In this document: piece after piece, positions 54,801 to 63,711 of the stretch
How positions within the stretch are numbered: position 1 is the first letter of the stretch
How the letters are laid out: each line of letters begins with the position of its first letter
DNA from: Amoebophrya sp. A120
Taxonomy: Eukaryota; Sar; Dinophyceae; Syndiniales; Amoebophryaceae
Assembly: GCA_905178155.1 (NCBI GenBank)
Contig: CAJINV010000002.1
Location: forward strand, 372,376 to 436,375
Direction: 5' to 3'
Length of the DNA: 64,000 bases
Position numbers and translations under genes: made by a program
The notes under the pieces: model-generated
Told to the model about the DNA's origin: nothing
The model's input: only the letters and a program-made list of their open reading frames with translations
The model's database searches: none

Positions 54801-57800
54801 AAGTTGCATTCTTCCAGACCCAGACATTTTTGCATTTGATATGGCTAGAGCGATGTTCGAGGTGAATGGGGTTTGAGAAGAGGAAGGAAGAGCGCTTTGC
54901 TGGTGTTGAGCACCGGCTTGTCCTCCCGTACCTGCAGTGCTAGTAGAGTTATTTTCGATCCCTAACCCGAGTTTCGCGCGAAATTGGTTCATCAACAACT
55001 CCTCATCATCCAACTCGTCCCCTTCGCCGATCGTTTTCAGCGTCTGCCCAATCATGAGACACGCTTGCTTCCGATAGCACAGCGTCGAAGCGAGTTTCTG
55101 CACGTCTAGCGGCCAGGTCGCAGTGAAGAGCATGGTGCGTCTTTCTGTGCTGGTACAACGGGTGATCTGTTTCACTTGGCCGTCGAAGCCCATATCTAGC
55201 ATCCGGTCCGCTTCGTCTAGGACGAGGAAGGTGACTGTGCCGATATAACCCGCTCAAGTGTTGCAATCTTAAACGTTTACAATAGAATATGGAAATCTGT
55301 GATGCAAGAAGTGCATTATCTAGCCCGCTGTCATAGGATTACGCAAGACAAGTTTCGGAGCCCCAAAACGCACTAGAAATCTGGCGAAATTTGTATCGCT
55401 GAAGCGGGACGCTCTGGGAGTCTGCCATGCTCATTATGCAATACAAAATCCAGACGCTATTGTAACGCGGCTTGAGATTGTAACACCTGAGCGGGTCATA
55501 GCCGATTTCGTCCGCAACGTCGTCTTCGTGAGACAGGTAGTCGATAAGGCGACCTGAGAATCGACATTATCATGTTTTCTAAGCAAAATTTGTTTTTGTT
55601 GTAGTTGGGTGTTGAGCATGAGAAAAGTTTTTGGAGGAATGGGTGGTGTGCATCACAACTGGCGAGAAGTACTACATCAAACATCTGTACCTGGTGTCGC
55701 CACCCAAATGTTCGCTTTTGCCATCTGATCTGGTATGGAAACGAAAAAACTTCTATGTGAAACGGTATTTGAATTTGCCATGCCAACAACAGATGTGAAG
55801 TAAAATCGTGCGATTTGCTAACGTTATTTCATCAATTGCAAAGATGTCCGCAACTACACGACAAATTATACCGTTCTAAATTTTTTAAGCGCATTTTCTT
55901 GCTTCCATACTCAGCTGTCCCTCTTTCAATTCTCCACCCACCGCAATAGCCGTCTTCAAGCCAAAGGCATTTTTCCCGAACCCCACAACCCGATTCGCAA
56001 CGCCCTCGATCTGCTTTGCCAGTTCTCTGGTGGGAGCGAGAACGAGCATCTTCTGGTTGTCGAGAGTGCAGGTGTTCAGCTTCGGTCGAAGAACTTCTGT
56101 TGCGGAGGCAGAAGCTGCAGAGGCGGTTCGCTCTAAAGCTTGACTATCGCCTTCGACATTCTCGGCTGCAGTAGTCGACGCTGCGGTTACGTCGGTCGGA
56201 GGTTCCTTTTCCTTCTTTTTCTTGCTCTTCTTGCTTGTTTTCACAACCGTGGTCTTCAAAACCCCGCCTTCCTCACCGATCATGCTGTCGAGCAGATGTA
56301 GAATCCCGGGCACAAGAAACGCTAAAGTTTTCCCGCTCCCCGTTTTCGCAATCCCTATCACGTCGAATCTTTCCCGTAAGATCATCGCAATACCGTATTT
56401 CTGCACCGGTAAGAGCTTTTGGTACTGCCAGTTGGAGTTGATGTTCTGCAGTAAGTATCCTGTGCAAAAGTATCGTACTCGTATTGTAATCATGCATTAC
56501 AAATCCTGTTCTTCGGGCAAATTAGCATTACAAATTTTATTTCTCATGCTGAGGAAATTTGTGATGCATTTAAATTTATACGAGTACGAATACGATACTT
56601 TTGCAGTTCATAACAAAAAGCCGTATTCCGGTCTCTCCTCTAAATACCCATCGAACTTGGATTCCACATTGTGCCGGATATGGAGAGAAAAAAGTTTGTC
56701 ACAGTCACTAACTTGCGGGTTTTGCATTACAAATTTTTTTAGCATCACAGCTTTCCCCTGTATTGCAGAAACACTAGGGAAATCCCTAATGAAGTTTGGC
56801 TGTGATGCATTTTTATGCATGACAAACAATTTTGTATTGCAAAAATGCGCATGAGTGATCGGGACGAACTTTTTTTCTTTGATACCGAATCCAGTGTTTG
56901 TAGTACTTGTGCAGTTTTTATCGCAAGAAAAAACTGTTTCACTGTAAACTTGTAATGCAGAAAATGTATCTCGGAAGTCTTTGTCTTGCTACACATGCAA
57001 GACAGGCGATTTTTAGCTGTGTTTTCCCCTATAGGACAACCTCGCATGGCAAGTTTTCCCTGTCGTGTAGAGCAAACTTGTGATGCAAAACTTGCAAAAT
57101 CCTTACAGTGAAACACTTTTTTCGTACGATAGCTTTTTCTCCGAGACTTTATTCGAAGAGCTCGCTTGTTTGGTAGTTGTTCCGGTCGTTCCGGTTGTCG
57201 CGCTGTTGTCCAAGGTCTCTGTAGTTACTGGTACGAAATCCCCGGGCCAGTAAATTTGCACTTGGTCTTCCTTCATCTTTTTCTCCACACCAGTGGCGTC
57301 CTGCGGCTGCGGGAACCACTTCGCTTCGAACTTCTTGTGGCTTTTGCTAGAGGAGGATGAAGAGCTACTGCTGGTGTTGCTCCCGAATTTGGAGCTTTTC
57401 ATCGACGCTATACCGTTATAATTGTTCTCCGTCGAGCCTGCTGTTGTACTATCTGGGTTTTTGTAAAACCCCTCGTTCTCCATCTCCTCGTCGTCTTCTT
57501 GTTCTTCTAAAAGCAGATTTTTCGGCTGGTTTTTCATCAAGCTCGTCGTCGCGTTTGCAATCCGGGTTTCCCACCAGTTTGCTGTTGACTCGTCTTTTTT
57601 TTTAATGGCAGAAGAAGTAGAAGAAGAAGAAGCTTTTTTCTCTCTTTTCACCTTGATGTCTTTGATATGATTCTCCTTCGAAGTAGACGGTGCCGTGGTC
57701 TCCTTGTCTTTCGCGTGGTCAACAACAGCTTTTGAAGAAGAAGATGAGGAAGACTTTGACGTCGACTTCGGTTTTTTGGAAGATAGTTTCTCGGGGGGAA

Positions 57801-59122
57801 TTATAGGGGGCTGCTGCTCGTGCTCGCCTTCGTCTTGTGGCAGATGACGATGACCTGAAGCTCGCGCGGAGGCCTGTGCGGATGAAATAACCCCGTTCAT
57901 CTCGGGGGCACCAGACATGCTGCAAATACCAGGTGCGCGTTCTGACGTTTCCTCGTCTTGCTGTTGGCCTTTCACAACTTCCCTCGCAGGCTCTGCAGCT
58001 GGTGGTCCTGCTACTATATGCGCCTCCTTCTTATCGCTTACCATGGCCTTGCTCGACTTCGAAGATTTAGTCCCGTGTAGTAGCAAGTTCTTGTCACCAG
58101 ATCGAGCAGCTTCGGTCGAGTTCGTCTGGTTTAATTCAGGTTCGCCTCCTACCTCTGTCACTGGAGGCACCTGAACTTCGCCTTGTTCTTCCCCTTGGCC
58201 CTCATCCACTTTCACGCTCTTCGACGTTTTATTTTCCCGGAGCTTACTTCGCTTGCTGGCCTTCTTCTTCTCCCCGCCGGGTTTCTTCAGTCCGAAGAGC
58301 AATGAGCCCGAACTTGGCACAAAGGTTGCTTGTGCAGGAGAAACAGTACTAGCAGCAGTAGGAGGATCAGGATCTTCTAGTACGACAGGAGCTGCTGCTG
58401 TGCCTGTGCCTATGCCTACTTCGTGCATGTTGATCGAGGTGCTGGGAAGATTATCAGCGAAATCAGCTACAGCTGCCTGAACTGGAGCCGCGTCATGATA
58501 AACTGCGGGACCACCCGGAGGAACTTCTCCGTCAAAAGGAACAGAACTGCTGGCGCAGCTCCACCAAAGAGGGTCTTGACCACCGTCGCCACCACTGCCA
58601 CCTTCGCCAGCGGTCATCTCAACATTTTCGGCATGGAAAGGTGCGGAACCAGTGTTGAAAGATGCACCTCCAACTGCTCCCCAGCTGCCATCGCCCCAGG
58701 ACGAGCCGTCTCCCCAGCTGCCATCGCCCCAACTGCCATCGCCCCAACTGCCATTGCCCCAGGAGCCATCTGCCCAGCTATAGCCCGAAATAAAACCACC
58801 TGGAGCAGCTGCGCCTGGAAATTGTTCGCATGCTGGGGCGAAATAACTACAGCTACCCGATGAATTACTTGTGCCACCATCTGGGGGATATGCAGTGCAA
58901 AAGTATCGCACTCGAATAACAATAAATGCATTACAAATTTTCCTCAGCATGAGAAATAAAATTTGTAATGCGGATTTACCTCAAGAAAATGATTTGTAAT
59001 GCATGATTGCAATACGAGTACGATACTTTTGCAGAGGATAGGGGAGTTGCACCCGCTTCGGCGGCGGACAAACGTGGTCGTGGTACAACCTCGTTCATCT
59101 CGGTTTCTACACAACTTTTCAT
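51828..59122 (-). CDS. DEAD-box ATP-dependent RNA helicase, 12 exons
   Basis: Exons 59041-59122, 57132-58888, 56885-56918, 56613-56678, 55903-56455, 55692-55725, 55501-55553, 54842-55243, 54526-54577, 54293-54380, 53595-54126 and 51828-53449 give about 1740 residues. Start at 59122 (MKSCVETEMNEV). The first 650 residues are disordered, with a WGDGS repeat and acidic/Lys/Ser runs. The core follows: Q motif YQKLLPVQ, motif I AKTGSGKT, Ia APTRELA, a GG motif, Ib ATPGR, II DEAD, III TAT in LFTATWP (usually SAT), IV LVFVNT, V RGVDI, VI HRIGRTAR. The TATWP context resembles the Dbp2/DDX5 type. Between motifs III and IV lies an unusual insertion of about 375 residues, partly coiled-coil and acidic. 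The C-terminal 300 residues are low-complexity. It should unwind or remodel RNA or RNP in nucleus or cytoplasm; the exact substrate is unknown. Confidence 0.88.
53450..53594. mobile_element. Introner family A
   Basis: TATCCTGTGCAAAAGTATCG to TTTTGCACTTCATA; flanking GTGTG exact. Removal joins SRTDPH to WAQTKRKIENKQW. Confidence 0.95.
54127..54292. mobile_element. Introner family F
   Basis: TATCAAGGAAAAAAGTGTCA to TTTTATTTCCTGTGATA; flanks AAACC/CAACC. Removal joins SVEQEILV to FDTFHRIQHE. Confidence 0.9.
54381..54525. mobile_element. Introner family A
   Basis: TATGAACTGCAAAAGTATCG to TTTTGCACAGGATA; flanking GAGGT exact. Removal joins QDQQTMTS to SLASTIQQGG. Confidence 0.95.
54578..54841. 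mobile_element. Introner family B
   Basis: Left end TCTGAAATGTAAAAATGTCT (TAT decayed to TCT), right end TTTGCATTTGATA; flanks TAGCT/TGGCT. Removal joins TSNIALA to RAQDSNLRQDQQ. Confidence 0.85.
55244..55500. mobile_element. Introner family O
   Basis: TATAACCCGCTCAAGTGTTG to ACACCTGAGCGGGTCATA; flanking GCCGA exact. Removal joins DVADEIG to TVTFLVLDEAD, restoring helicase motif II. Confidence 0.95.
55554..55691 (-). other. Ordinary GT-AG intron
   Basis: 138 bases, minus strand GTACAGAT...TTCTCAG, splitting the ATPGR motif between its Gly and Arg codons (phase 1). Joins IWVATPG to RLIDYL. Confidence 0.85.
55726..55902 (-). other. GC-AG intron
   Basis: 177 bases, minus strand GCAAGAAA...CAGATCAG. 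No GT donor fits; GCAAGA is the usual GC-donor form. Splicing gives 18 residues between the GG and ATPGR motifs, the spacing I expect for DEAD-box proteins. The exon that follows is only 34 bases. Confidence 0.75.
56456..56612. mobile_element. Introner family A
   Basis: TATCCTGTGCAAAAGTATCG to TTTTGCAGTTCATA; flanks GTAAG/ACAAA no longer match. Removal joins RPEYGFL to LQNINSNWQYQK. Confidence 0.9.
56679..56884. mobile_element. Introner family N (F-like)
   Basis: TATGGAGAGAAAAAAGTTTG to AACTTTTTTTCTTTGATA; flanks CCGGA/CCGAA. Removal joins YYKHWI to RHNVESKFDG. Confidence 0.9.
56919..57131. mobile_element. Introner family F
   Basis: TATCGCAAGAAAAAACTGTT to TTTTTTCGTACGATA; flanks GTTTT/GCTTT. 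Removal joins NKVSEKK to LHKYYKHW. Confidence 0.9.
58674..58786 (-). repeat. Coding minisatellite for WGDGS repeats
   Basis: Units of 15-18 bases encode repeated GSWGDG in the helicase N-terminus (about seven Trp-Gly pairs). Confidence 0.85.
58889..59040. mobile_element. Introner family A
   Basis: TATGCAGTGCAAAAGTATCG to TTTTGCAGAGGATA; flanking GGGGA exact. Removal joins the first exon (RLSAAEAGATP) to PDGGTSNSSG. Confidence 0.9.
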
Positions 59123-59718
59123 GATCGCCGCACTAAAATAATTGTCACCTACTTTGGTTGTCGTAGTAGTCGCTTTATGTTTTTACGGTATTTATCTGTA
59201 CTAGTTGCGATAGTAGCCTCCTGCTGGTTAACACGCATGGAAAGAACGGATAAACGAGGAGAAGGAGAAATAGAACTAGACCTATCGGCTCTTGTAGTGA
59301 GGACTCTACTTCTACTATGGTCGTCGCTTGGCAAAATTTGGTAGTTCGACCTTCTGATACTTTCTTGCGGAAAATTTGAGAAAGAGGAAGTAGACGTGGA
59401 ATTTCTAACAACTCTAGTTATTGTCCTTGTCGCTGTGGTAACAAGCAAATGTTGGAAAGTCATCCTTCACTTTGCTGCTGCAGCAGTTCTCTTCTACAAC
59501 GATGTTCGACCTTGCGCAGCTCGCGGTGAGCCTCGTTTTTGGTGTACAAATCATGGTCGTGGACCTCGTTCAATATTCTGGAGAACTGCAGGTCGTCCTC
59601 GCACTGATTAATATGGTCGCGTGTAGTAGTTCTAGTTCTAGTTCTTACGAGAAGTAGTATTTTTGAAGCAAAGTTTTGAGCAACAAACTCCAAATTTCAT
59701 CTGCGCATCTTCAAGCTC
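59123..59718. other. 5' flank of the helicase gene; nothing else supported
   Basis: Should contain the promoter and any trans-splice acceptor of the helicase gene. Minus frame 59149-59463 is not convincing. Confidence 0.4.
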
Positions 59719-61006
59719 GTACCATGTTGTTCTGTGTACACAGCGCAGCTGCACCAGCATAGGGCCCGTGTAGCGCTGCGATAATAGCGAAGGCAGCGAC
59801 AATACAAGGCGCCTACCCAGACGGCGGCTGGAGGGGCACTGGTGCACTCAGCTTCACTGCAGTTTGGCCCCGGGCGAACCCCGGAGCAGGGCAGCTTCGC
59901 ACGCGACGGCGCCTACCAATAGCGCGCTTTGCGGAGCAAATACATGCTCGGGTTCGGAGGTGTTTTCTGTGAACCTCCAACAGACTTTCCCACGAGAGCC
60001 TCGGACCCTTATAGGAGACCCCTATAAGGGGGGGGTGTTAATAGTTGAGAATTAGTCCACCATACCATGGCGAACTAAGTTCGGGAACGCACCACATGAG
60101 GCCTTATAGCCGACCCCCCTTGGGCACCCCCGTAATAGTTGAGATTCTTGGACGGGAACTGTCGAGAATCAGCTCAATTCCCATTCGGATTCTGGCCCCG
60201 TTAGGCGTAGGTCTTCTGCTGCTTTCTGAGCTTGGGGCGCATCGCTTTCGTGGAGTTGTGTGGCTGAGCGGCATCTGTTTAGGCGCGGCGCATCGAGCTT
60301 TCTGATCCAGCCCCCGTTCCGGCCGTTCTGAATATAGGGCCGAATAGCCGCGCCAGGGAGCTTTCCTACCGCGCCGCACACCATCTCTCATGCCCCCGAC
60401 TAATGGAGTGGGCTTCAAATCGTGCGCCCCCCCATCAAGATTCGGCAGCCCAGGGCGTGTGGGCTTCGTTGCCTGCGCCCGGTGGTTTGGGGTGCAAAAG
60501 TGATTTGGTGGTCTGTTCTTTGGTATTTGGGCGCGCTTTTTTGCCGTCCTACTTGGGGTTGGCTCACGTGAGCAAGTTTGCCGACGCGTCGGCTCCAAGC
60601 AATATGGGCGAAGCAGCCTAAAACCCAGAGGAGCGGCGATGGCGGAAGCGCTATGGCAGTCTCATTGGCGCTCTTGCCATCGCGCTCGGCAGCTTGTTAG
60701 CGTGGTGGCGCTGGCACGCCTCGCGGTGGTGGGGAGTTTGGTCACATGGGCGCCCGCCCGGAAAAAAAAGGCTTCTTCCTTTAATCAAGAAGCAATGCGG
60801 CCGACAAGGAGAGGCGGGCGCCTCGGTACCCAACGTCCGGTGGGGATTGCGGCTCCTCCTTCAAGTTACTGAAAAAGTTGGGCTGTCGCGGTGACTTCTT
60901 CACAGAAAGAGCGCACACTAGTACAGGTCGCGCGATTTTTAAATTTAATTGTTGAGCCCGTCATAGTACCATGTTGTTCTGTGTACACAGCGCAGCTGCA
61001 CCAGCA
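59719..61006. repeat. GC-rich 1.2-kb segment bounded by 41-bp direct repeats
   Basis: The same 41 bases (starting GTACCATGTTGTTCTGTGTA) lie at 59719-59759 and 60966-61006. The segment between is markedly GC-rich and has a different character from its flanks. A 164-codon minus frame (60104-60598) exists but is not called, since all frames are open there. It may be an inserted element or a tandem duplication remnant. Confidence 0.65.
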
Positions 61007-61411
61007 GAAACATCTCACTGACCAACTGCAACTTTTCTCCTTGACTAGAAGAACCGGTAGAGGAACGACGCCCTAGGACGATAAATAGTATAGCCTTCCA
61101 ATGTTCATCAGGATGCGGCTGGCGCCATCTATTACATAATTATAATTTCATCCCGCCGTGGCCCAACACCAGAACAGTAGTGCAGCTGCGTCGTACGATC
61201 GGGCGAAAAATTTCCCCTTGTAGTTTTGGTAATCATTGAACATCTGACGAGCCAAAAATGTTAAAAATCTGAGTCCTCTTCCAAAAGTTGTGGTCATACT
61301 TGAGTCCTTCAGCTTCTTCGATGCTTGTCACGAGCATCGATAGTTCTTGTTTTCGCACCTTGCGCAATAGATACAAAATAATTTACAGACCAAGACCTGT
61401 ACTGGAGTTAC

Positions 61412-62809
61412 TCAACGTTTTGCTTTCGCTTTCTTAGAGGAGGAAGAATTCTCGCTCGCATAATAAGAAGTCCGCTCTACTTTCGCTTTTCCCGGCGTAG
61501 TAGCTGTGCTGTCGCGGTAGGAAATAGATGTTGAATTGTTATAGTAGCCTCCTGCTCTCGCCGATCGATCCGACTTGCGGTTCCACTGTTGTTCCACCTG
61601 GCCGCGAGAATTATAGTGTGTGTCATAATCCTTGTTGTCCCACGCGTTCTTGTCTTCATACTTTTCCCCCCGACCGCGGCGGTCACGAGATGAATTGTAG
61701 TATTCGTTGTAATTCTCCCACTTCTTGCTGGTGCTGTCCCGCTTATCATACTGTGACTGCGACTGGTCCTTTTTGATGCTGATGTGCAGCTTTTGTTCAA
61801 CATCCGTAGTAGGAGCAGAAGCGCTCGAAGCAGAAGCTGATGTGCTGGCCGCAGCTGCAGCACTACTGTAGTTCTTATTCCACGCGCCTTGCGCTTGCCC
61901 CCCATACGAGTCGCGTTTATTTCCATCGGTTTGTCGCGGTTCACCAGAAGAGGATGTGGTTTTTTTCGTGTCATGCTCGTAGTCCGCTTCGCGATAATAA
62001 TATTCAACCTTCTGATTCTGTTTAGTTTCAGTGCGGTGAGGCACAGGCAGAACTTTGTGGTTACCACTCAAACCTCCTCCGTCAACTATCCGGGAGGAAT
62101 CTGCGGCTATCGCCCCTTGCGCGATTTGTTTCCCCTTGGAAAGCTCGTCTGCTTCCTTTTTTTCCCTTTCCTCATTGTCGTTCTTGTTTCCCTTTCCAGC
62201 AGAAGTAGTCGTACGAGCACAGTTTGACGAAGATGCATTTCTGTACACAACGGCCGTGTCTTCCCACTTCTCCGTTGTAATCATCCCCCGCTGGTTCTGG
62301 TTGTAATTCGAATATGAATAATCGCCCGAGCATGTTGAAATAGGCTGCTTTTCTCGCCCAGAAGTTTTTCCTTGCGACGACGTAGTATTCTCAACAGAAG
62401 AACGTTGCGCAGAAGAACGTGGACTGCGAGCAGCGGGCGCATAATTTGAGATACAATCCTCGACCTGCCGGCAATCATTATACGATCCTTTCTTGTTCTT
62501 GTCAGGCCTTTCCGCTGCTCTTCCTCCTTTGTTATAGCCGTCACCAGATTTAGAATTGTTTTTCGAGGTTTTACTTTTCGACGCCCCCTCGCCACCTTTG
62601 CTGAACCACACGGAATTTTTGTTGCGTGGATGATCTATTTTGTGGCTCTGATCATGTGTCGCGAGGACCGAAATGGAAGTAGGAATTATGTCCTTTTCAA
62701 CAACCAATTCGTCCGTTTGTCGGCGATCTTCTTGATATTGTTCCTTTCCATGGCGGCTAGTGCCACTGCCGCCTTGTTCCTTTCCGCTAGTACTTTTAGA
62801 CGAGGACAT
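61412..62809 (-). CDS. Disordered polar protein, unknown function
   Basis: 465 codons in one exon, without introners. Met at 62809 is the first Met after an in-frame stop upstream, although the frame stays open for some 60 codons before it. Composition is dominated by Ser, Lys, Asn, Tyr, Arg and Gly, with Tyr-rich patches (YSYSNYNQNQRG, NYNEYYNSSRDRRGRGEKY, YYNNSTSISYRDS) and a basic end KKAKAKR that could be a nuclear signal. Such Tyr/Arg/Gly-rich sequence is typical of proteins that form RNA-rich condensates; this is inference. No folded domain is visible. Confidence 0.6.
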   Translation of the reverse strand: MSSSKSTSGKEQGGSGTSRHGKEQYQEDRRQTDELVVEKDIIPTSISVLATHDQSHKIDHPRNKNSVWFSKGGEGASKSKTSKNNSKSGDGYNKGGRAAERPDKNKKGSYNDCRQVEDCISNYAPAARSPRSSAQRSSVENTTSSQGKTSGREKQPISTCSGDYSYSNYNQNQRGMITTEKWEDTAVVYRNASSSNCARTTTSAGKGNKNDNEEREKKEADELSKGKQIAQGAIAADSSRIVDGGGLSGNHKVLPVPHRTETKQNQKVEYYYREADYEHDTKKTTSSSGEPRQTDGNKRDSYGGQAQGAWNKNYSSAAAAASTSASASSASAPTTDVEQKLHISIKKDQSQSQYDKRDSTSKKWENYNEYYNSSRDRRGRGEKYEDKNAWDNKDYDTHYNSRGQVEQQWNRKSDRSARAGGYYNNSTSISYRDSTATTPGKAKVERTSYYASENSSSSKKAKAKR

Positions 62810-62930
62810 CTTCTTTGTGTTCGTGTTCAGGTGATCCGCGCCGCTTTTTTTGTCTTCAAGAATTTTTCCAGACGATGTTGAGGAACTGCAACTGGTGGTT
62901 ACAACTTGAACATCAGGAATTGTTGCTGGT

Positions 62931-62997
62931 TCTTGTCCCGCACAACGACCTGCTGTTGGTGGGTCTTGATGTCCCGCACAACGACCTGCTGTTGGTG
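62931..62997. repeat. Two tandem copies of a 33-36 bp repeat
   Basis: Core GTCCCGCACAACGACCTGCT occurs twice here and a third time at 63972-64000, on the far side of the TIR-bounded segment. Confidence 0.85.
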
Positions 62998-63406
62998 TAC
63001 TACTGTACTAAGTGGAATTTTGCAGGAAACGGGAAAATTGAAAAAAATTGCCCCCTGTGCTGGATGGGATGACGGCGACGGCGGCTGGGAGCGGGGACAA
63101 CGCGGCGGTCTTTCTTACAGTTTGTTCTCATCAAAAACCATCTACACTACAGGTACAAGGAAAGTCCTTCATCAAAGTACATTCCACAGGTCCAAATAAG
63201 TCCACAAATAAGGTACAAGCAGCTTACCTCGCACAGGGACCCGCGTTTCCGCTCCACACACACACACTACGATACAAATCATCACAGAAAGAAGTGCTCT
63301 CATCTGTTATTGTTCAAAAAATCCTCTGCACTACTCACAAATAAATCCAAATAGCACATATACTACTAGGCGGCTACCACTACCTCACCGGGCTTTACCA
63401 CGTCCC

Positions 63407-63572
63407 ATGGCGCGGCAAGATCCCCCAGTCCTCAACTCACTGCAGGCACTTGACCGTGACCAAGATGTGTTGCGCCAGGTGGTGCAACAGAGCTACAGCC
63501 TGGCGACAGACCCATTTTGCTCGTGGCCATGGTCCAAGGCATGGCGGCGTTGGTCGGGCGTTCTAGCGGTGG
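63407..63572 (+). CDS. Possible first exon on the plus strand
   Basis: ATG at 63407 opens a 55-codon frame (MARQDPPVLNSLQALDRDQD, then WPWSKAWRRWSGVLAVG) ending at a perfect donor GTAAGT at 63573. No downstream exon was identified. It lies inside the TIR-bounded segment. Confidence 0.3.
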
Positions 63573-63689
63573 GTAAGTTTAACAATGGTGAGCCTGGCGA
63601 TATTTGAGATGGTTTGAAAGTATGAGTAGAGCTGTATTCGTTGATGGATTTTCAATCTCTTGATGTTTGTGCTAGTGTAGTTCCTCCGT

Positions 63690-63711
63690 AGTGTGTGTGT
63701 GTGTGTGTGTG
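63690..63711. repeat. GT dinucleotide repeat
   Basis: Eleven GT units. Confidence 0.9.

Noticed and set aside
58890..58950. Start codon of the helicase N-terminal exon inside the family A element
   Set aside because: Those codons belong to the introner terminus; joining past it reaches a better start at 59122 in the preceding exon.
60104..60598. 164-codon minus-strand frame as a gene
   Set aside because: It lies in the GC-rich island between direct repeats; composition (Arg/Pro) reflects base content and overlapping frames are equally open.
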